NCBI GenBank assembly: GCA_029260615.1
Contig: JAJDCX010000103.1
Location: 1-44,542, forward strand
Direction of reading: 5' to 3'
DNA length: 44,542 nt
From: Phycisphaeraceae bacterium
GTDB lineage: Bacteria; Planctomycetota; Phycisphaerae; Phycisphaerales; Phycisphaeraceae
Shown: one piece after another, positions 40,348-44,542 of the stretch
Numbering within the stretch: the stretch's first letter is position 1
Layout: the number at the start of each line of letters is the position of its first letter
The notes under the pieces: generated by a model
Databases searched by the model: none
The model's input: only the letters and a program-made list of their open reading frames with translations
What the model was told of the DNA's origin: nothing
Program-made: the position numbers and the translations under genes

Positions 40348-41625
40348 ATGAGTCGTCAACCAGGGACAGGCCGCGTGCGTGTGATGTTTCTCGGTGACCA
40401 CTTCGGGCACGCCGGGGGAGTGATCCACGGGGCGACACGTTATTTTCTGACGGTGCTTCCCAAGCTGCAAGAGTACGACGTGGCGTTGTCTGTTGCGTTC
40501 CTGCGTGAGGCGCACCCGGCTGCGGATCGGTTGCGGCAGATGGGTGTCGAGCCGGTGTTTTTTAGCCGGGCCAAGTGGAACCCGCTGACGGTGTGGGATG
40601 TCTGGTGGATGGTCAAACGTGAACGGATACAGGTGATCCACGCGGCGGGCATGAAGGGGATCCTAACGGCACGGCTTGCAGGCCGGCTGGCGGGTGTGCC
40701 GGTGATTGCGCACCTGCACGACTACCTGCCCGTTCCATCGATGCTGGCCAGGCCGTTGCGTTGGACATCGGGGTTGGCGGCGCACACGTTGACGGTGTCA
40801 CGGGAAGTCGCTTCATTTGCTAACGAGACATTGAAGATCGATCCCGCACGCACCGAGGTGCTGGCCAACGGGATGGCGATCGACGAGATCGTGAATACCC
40901 CTGCCGCAAAGGGCGTCGCGTTCCGCGAGCAAATCGGGATCACACCGGACGCGAAAGTGATCGGGATCATCGGCCGGCTTGTGCCCGTGAAGGGTGACGA
41001 TGTGTTGCTGCGTGCGATGCCGGGTGTGCTTGCCAAGGAGCCGTCGGCCAGGCTGCTGATTATCGGGGACGGGCCTGACAGGCAATCGCTGGAAGACCGG
41101 ACGCACGAGTTGGGCTTAAGTGGATACGTTTTTTTCGCCGGGCAGGTGACGGATGTGTATGCGGCGCTGCGTGCGGTGGACGTGTGTGCGATCCCTTCGT
41201 TAAGCGAGGGGTTGCCTTATGTGTTGCTTGAGGCGATGGCGATGGGCAAGCCTGTGGTAGCTTCGGCGGTGGGCGGGCTGGCGGAGACCTTACGCCACTG
41301 CGAGAACGGCGTGCTGGTCAGGCCCAACGACGCCCAGGCACTGACCAAGGCCCTGATCTCGGTGATGTCCGACCCGCTGCTGGTCGACACGGTCGTCAAG
41401 GGCGGGCGCAAAACCGTCGGGACATTTGATATCACCAACCACATCGGCCGGCTGGTGGCGATCTACCGTGCCCTTGCGGGGGGCGATCCGCTCCCGACCC
41501 GTGTGGATGCTGTGACCCACCAAACCACAACGACCCATCAAGCGGCGCATACCGGCAACGGTGGAGAAGTTTCGGCCCAAGCCAAACCGATCAAGACACC
41601 TATAAGTACGGACCCAGGGCAGTGA
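40348..41625 (+). CDS. GT4 family glycosyltransferase
   Basis: 425-aa retaining GT-B glycosyltransferase. N-terminal acceptor domain: VMFLGDHFGHAGGVIHGATRYF, ADRLRQMGVEPVFFSRAKW, VIHAAGMKGILTARLAGRLAGVPVIAHLHDY. The C-terminal GT4 domain has GIIGRLVPVKGDDVLLRAM, LLIIGDGPDRQSLE and the donor-binding E-x7-E segment (SLSEGLPYVLLEAMAMGKPVVAS). ATG 40348 follows GAGGG (40337-40341). First gene of a coupled set: it overlaps the deacetylase gene by 4 nt (GTGA). Probably assembles a surface glycan or glycolipid. Confidence 0.92.
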   Translation: MSRQPGTGRVRVMFLGDHFGHAGGVIHGATRYFLTVLPKLQEYDVALSVAFLREAHPAADRLRQMGVEPVFFSRAKWNPLTVWDVWWMVKRERIQVIHAAGMKGILTARLAGRLAGVPVIAHLHDYLPVPSMLARPLRWTSGLAAHTLTVSREVASFANETLKIDPARTEVLANGMAIDEIVNTPAAKGVAFREQIGITPDAKVIGIIGRLVPVKGDDVLLRAMPGVLAKEPSARLLIIGDGPDRQSLEDRTHELGLSGYVFFAGQVTDVYAALRAVDVCAIPSLSEGLPYVLLEAMAMGKPVVASAVGGLAETLRHCENGVLVRPNDAQALTKALISVMSDPLLVDTVVKGGRKTVGTFDITNHIGRLVAIYRALAGGDPLPTRVDAVTHQTTTTHQAAHTGNGGEVSAQAKPIKTPISTDPGQ

Positions 41626-42548
41626 CCAACCCACTGACCGTGATCGCAAATACCTGGTGGAAGAACTGGCCCGAGGTCCACTGCGGACTAACCGGCGGGC
41701 TCCCGGGATTCCTCTTGGCGAAAAACCCAAAGCCTTACGACCCCGGCGTGCCGGTGTTTTGTTACCACGTCGTTAGCCGTGACATATTCCGGGGCGATAT
41801 GGTATTTCTAAAGCGCAACGGCTACACGACGATCACCGCCGATCAACTGCTAGACCATCTCGAAGGGCGAGTGGCTGCGCCGGTTAAGAGCGTGGTCCTG
41901 ACATTTGATGATGGGCACACCAATCTTTACGACACGGTGTTCCCGCTGCTGCGTGAGTTTAACTGCCGAGCGGTTGCATTTGTCGTCCCATCACTGCACC
42001 GGGAAAAAAACGCGGCGGGTGACGATCCGGCGACAGGGTTGTGTACCTGGCCACAGCTACAAGAGATGCACGACAGCGGGTTGGTTGATTTCCAGCCGCA
42101 CACCCACAGCCACCGTTATGTCCCGGATTGGCCCAGGGCGGTGCCGTTGGCGGGGGTGGACCCAGTACTGATCGATCGCCGCCGACCCGGGCCCGCGTCG
42201 TTGACCCAAGACCTCCGCCGATCAAAAGAGATGCTGGAAAGCCAGCTAAATAAAACCACGCAACACATGGCCTTCCCGCAGTACAACGGGACCGATCAGG
42301 CGATCCAAGCCGCACGGGACATCGGTTACCGTGGGTTCTGGTGGGGTGTTCTGCCGCATAGACCCTTAAACCGCCCCGCCACTGCCGACTCCCCCCGGCT
42401 CCCCGGCCCCGCCAGCACCCCCGATTCACCGGCCAACCACATCGTCCGGGTCAGCGGCGAGTTCGTCAGGCGTTTACCCGGGCAAGGCAGGGTAGCGATG
42501 CGCAACCTCCTGCGATTCCGATATGGCAAACGATTCGGCCAGGTTTAA
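41622..42548 (+). CDS. Polysaccharide deacetylase (NodB homology, CE4)
   Basis: 308-aa protein. CE4 motifs: the TFDDG metal/base motif (94-98) and FQPHTHSHRY with H160, H162 and H164 as metal-binding residues; a third region FPQYNGTDQAIQAARDIGYRGFWWG follows. It removes N-acetyl groups (usually from GlcNAc). No signal peptide is obvious. A GTG start overlaps the GT4 stop. The order GT4, deacetylase, flippase suggests processing of an undecaprenyl-linked or glycolipid glycan. Confidence 0.9.
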   Translation: MTNPLTVIANTWWKNWPEVHCGLTGGLPGFLLAKNPKPYDPGVPVFCYHVVSRDIFRGDMVFLKRNGYTTITADQLLDHLEGRVAAPVKSVVLTFDDGHTNLYDTVFPLLREFNCRAVAFVVPSLHREKNAAGDDPATGLCTWPQLQEMHDSGLVDFQPHTHSHRYVPDWPRAVPLAGVDPVLIDRRRPGPASLTQDLRRSKEMLESQLNKTTQHMAFPQYNGTDQAIQAARDIGYRGFWWGVLPHRPLNRPATADSPRLPGPASTPDSPANHIVRVSGEFVRRLPGQGRVAMRNLLRFRYGKRFGQV

Positions 42549-42777
42549 CCGCCCCGCCCCGACCGCCAACATGAACAAGCCTGACGGTGGTAGGGATCGC
42601 AAGGCCTGGAACCCCGCCCACACGCACGATCCGTCCATACCGTCGCCATCTTCAAAGTCACGGGCACCACTGGGACGATCTATTATCGTCGGCCGCGCGA
42701 CCGTATCGACCTCTCGAACCCGCAGCGACGGCGAGACCCCGACCCCTGCCCGGCCACACACGGACATCATCGAGTGA
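42523..42777 (+). CDS. Possible small ORF between deacetylase and flippase genes
   Basis: 84 codons starting inside the deacetylase end and finishing TGA at 42775-42777, in a 4-nt GTGA overlap with the flippase gene, the same coupling seen at 41622. The protein is Pro/Ser/Arg-rich with no domain or helix, so this may simply be a leftover frame. Kept as low confidence because the junction fits a coupled reading frame. Confidence 0.2.
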   Translation: MANDSARFNRPAPTANMNKPDGGRDRKAWNPAHTHDPSIPSPSSKSRAPLGRSIIVGRATVSTSRTRSDGETPTPARPHTDIIE

Positions 42778-43892
42778 CCGACCAAATTGCACGGCAAACG
42801 ACAAATAAACACCTCTTCACCGCCCTGCGCATCGTGGTCAGTGTCGGGCTGCTCACGTTCCTCTTCTACAAGATGGGGCCGGACAACATCTTAATCGCGA
42901 TACGCGCCGCCGACCCGGTCATGGTGCTGGTCATCTTCCTGCTGATGTTCATCGAACACCTCCACGGCACATACAAGTGGATGATCCTCCTTCGGCACAC
43001 CACCAGCCATATCCCGTTTGGGCCTATGCTTCGTATCCGTTACCTCAGCGCCTTCATCGGAACCTTCGGGCTCGGTGCGGTGACAACCGAAATCGTGCGG
43101 ATGTACGGCCTAGCACGCTACACCAGCGACCTGGCGATGTCTTTTACCTCCATCCTGATGGATCGGCTGCTGGGGCTCACCGGGTTGTCCCTGATGATCT
43201 TGCTGGGCGTCCTGATGGAGTCGCGCCAAACCGTCGCGGGGATCCAGTTCTGGGCCGTCGGCGCGATGGCACTGATCTTCGCCGGCTGGCTGGCAATCAT
43301 GAGCCAGTGGTTCCGCGGCTTCACCGACCAGGTGTTAGCCCGCGTGCAATCGGGTATCGGCAAACTTCAACACCGGCCGGCAAGTCAAGAGCCCACATCA
43401 CCGACACGCCCAACCGTCCCGGCTCGGGTCTGCGGTGCTGTGATACGGCTGCTGCTGAAAATCCTGGACGCGATCCGTGACAAACAAAACAAGGTGTACC
43501 AGAGCCTGGACGCCTACCGCGGCCGGCCGGGGCTGCTGGCCTGGGCGATGATTCAGTCGCTCATCTTCAACGTGATACGGATCACGGTGGTCTGGACCGG
43601 CGGGCTCGCCCTGGGGATCGATATCCCGATCAGCGCTTATTTCGTCGTCACCCCGGTGGTGATCTTTGTGATGTTGATCCCGATCTCGATGTCGGGCTGG
43701 GGCGTGCGCGAAGCCATACTCGTCACCCTCCTGACGCTCTACGGGGCCGACGGCGAAACCGTGCTGGCGATGTCGCTACTGATCGGCGTCTGTTCCGTCA
43801 TCTCCACACTGCCCGGTGCCCTGTTCCTCATGATCGGGACCAACGCCCCCAAACAGGACAACCCCCCGCACACACAAGGCGAACAACTCTAA
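42774..43892 (+). CDS. Flippase-like membrane protein (lysylphosphatidylglycerol synthase TM-region family, UPF0104)
   Basis: 372-aa polytopic inner-membrane protein with about eight hydrophobic helices. Family signatures: HLFTALRIVVSVGLLTFLFYKM at the start, YLSAFIGTFGLGAVTTEIVRMYGL, SFTSILMDRLLGLTGLSLM, and near the end VIFVMLIPISMSGWGVREAILV (with the conserved P-ISM-GWGVRE block). Members move lipid-linked sugars or support lipid modification. The long polar stretch at about 195-230 (QHRPASQEPTSPTRP) is likely a cytoplasmic loop. GTG 42774 is the only start before the first helix. Last gene of the glycan operon. Confidence 0.88.
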   Translation: MTDQIARQTTNKHLFTALRIVVSVGLLTFLFYKMGPDNILIAIRAADPVMVLVIFLLMFIEHLHGTYKWMILLRHTTSHIPFGPMLRIRYLSAFIGTFGLGAVTTEIVRMYGLARYTSDLAMSFTSILMDRLLGLTGLSLMILLGVLMESRQTVAGIQFWAVGAMALIFAGWLAIMSQWFRGFTDQVLARVQSGIGKLQHRPASQEPTSPTRPTVPARVCGAVIRLLLKILDAIRDKQNKVYQSLDAYRGRPGLLAWAMIQSLIFNVIRITVVWTGGLALGIDIPISAYFVVTPVVIFVMLIPISMSGWGVREAILVTLLTLYGADGETVLAMSLLIGVCSVISTLPGALFLMIGTNAPKQDNPPHTQGEQL

Positions 43893-43903
43893 TCGCAAGG
43901 CCG

Positions 43904-44542
43904 CTACACCGCCGCACGCTGCACCTTGATGAGCTTGCGGATCCCCTTGCCCGCAAGGTCCAGTAGCGCATCGAGCTCATCCCGGCTAAACGTCCCCTTC
44001 TCGCCGGTCCCCTGCACCTCGATGAAGTCACCCTTGTGGTTCATCGCGACATTCATATCGACCTCGGCACGCACATCCAGCGGGTAGTCAAGGTCCAGCG
44101 TCGGCTTGCCATCGATCACACCCACGCTCACCGCGGCCACCGGCCCGATCAGCGGGCTCTTCTTGATGAGCCCCTTCTTCATCGCCACGTTGATCGCCTG
44201 CGCCAGCGCGACCCAGGCCCCGGTGATGGAAGCGGTCCGCGTCCCGCCGTCGGCGTAGACCACGTCGCAGTCACAGGTGATCGCCACGCCCGGCATCTTG
44301 TCCATATCCACCGCCGCCCGCAGCACACGCCCGATCAGCCGTTGGATCTCTGTGCCCCGTGAGTCCGGCCCACGCCGCTTACGGTCCGGGGTCGAGCCGG
44401 GCATCATGTTGTACTCGGCCGTCACCCACCCGCTGACGTAGTTCCCGTCATCATCCTTAGGCAGCCACTTCGGCGGGCTCTTGGAGATGCTCGCGGTGCA
44501 AAGCACCTTGGTCTTACCCATCTCAATCATCACCGAACCGGC
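43904..44542 (-). CDS. rph: Ribonuclease PH, 5'-truncated by the window edge
   Basis: Phosphorolytic tRNA 3'-end trimming enzyme (PNPase/RNase PH fold). The visible 212-residue C-terminal part reads AGSVMIEMGKTKVLCTASI, VTAEYNMMPGSTPDRKRRG, EIQRLIGRVLRA, DCDVVYADGGTRTASITGAWVAL, and ends DALLDLAGKGIRKLIKVQ. The frame stays open past the GTG/ATG near 44530 to the edge (codons for A-G-S), and the family's conserved N-terminal RPDELRP segment, about 30 residues, is missing, so the true start lies beyond 44542. Confidence 0.93.
   Translation of the reverse strand, partial: AGSVMIEMGKTKVLCTASISKSPPKWLPKDDDGNYVSGWVTAEYNMMPGSTPDRKRRGPDSRGTEIQRLIGRVLRAAVDMDKMPGVAITCDCDVVYADGGTRTASITGAWVALAQAINVAMKKGLIKKSPLIGPVAAVSVGVIDGKPTLDLDYPLDVRAEVDMNVAMNHKGDFIEVQGTGEKGTFSRDELDALLDLAGKGIRKLIKVQRAAV

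Overview
The window looks like a chromosomal segment of a high-GC planctomycete, most likely from the Phycisphaerae lineage. The support is indirect: two secreted proteins end in dockerin-like calcium-binding repeats followed by PEP-CTERM sorting tails, there is a Kdo transferase (an LPS-type outer membrane), a TonB/ExbD pair, a GH130 phosphorylase, and many intergenic repeats of the 'CCGCGAAGGCGCGAAG' and 'GACAGGATGACAGGAT' kind. There are no rRNA or recognisable tRNA genes, no CRISPR array, and no complete insertion sequence.

Layout. 1-645: gene-free, with the 3' part of a structured RNA or terminator, two copies of a perfect palindrome and a dispersed repeat. 646-2573: a visibly AT-richer type II restriction-modification pair (C5 cytosine methyltransferase plus ApaLI-like endonuclease), probably acquired. 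2757-7562: CCA-adding enzyme family protein, DedA membrane protein, YggS/PLPBP and a GH130 phosphorylase. 7944-10494: two adjacent secreted proteins (one unknown, one GH13 amylase) with dockerin-like repeats and PEP-CTERM tails. 10561-18266: DNA metabolism genes priA (-), mutS (+) and nth (+), with moaE and a class II aldolase-like gene between the last two. 18417-22753: metG (-), waaA (+), proB (+). 22992-25174: two coupled TPR proteins. 25249-27245: Zn-ribbon protein, TonB-like protein and ExbD (all -). 27397-31421: DUF4870 protein, aroB with a membrane-protein partner (-), guaA. 31464-35776: PilZ protein, retropepsin-like lipoprotein, four-helix-bundle protein, YpdA-like oxidoreductase, GlcG/HbpS-like secreted protein and a 28-residue membrane ORF. 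35777-40197: nitrilase, RRM protein, pyrC, small Zn-ribbon membrane protein, serine hydrolase. 40348-43892: a translationally coupled surface-glycan operon (GT4 glycosyltransferase, polysaccharide deacetylase, flippase-like membrane protein). 43904-44542: 3' part of rph, cut by the window edge.

Two patterns stand out beyond ordinary annotation. First, intergenic-type repeats (9-bp palindromes, a CCGCAAGCGG palindrome, G-rich/C-rich inverted arms, a 12-bp tandem repeat) also sit in-frame inside conserved housekeeping proteins: cca (two), priA, mutS, waaA and exbD. In each case they lie between blocks of conserved family sequence, which resembles the palindromic elements known in Rickettsia genes. 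Second, about a dozen genes have a TANNNT -10 box ending 5-8 nt before the start codon with no Shine-Dalgarno. This points to widespread leaderless transcription, and it decides several start codons here (waaA, the GH13 gene, priA, mutS).

Coordinates and motifs were read by eye. Family names come from motif recognition, not from a database search.
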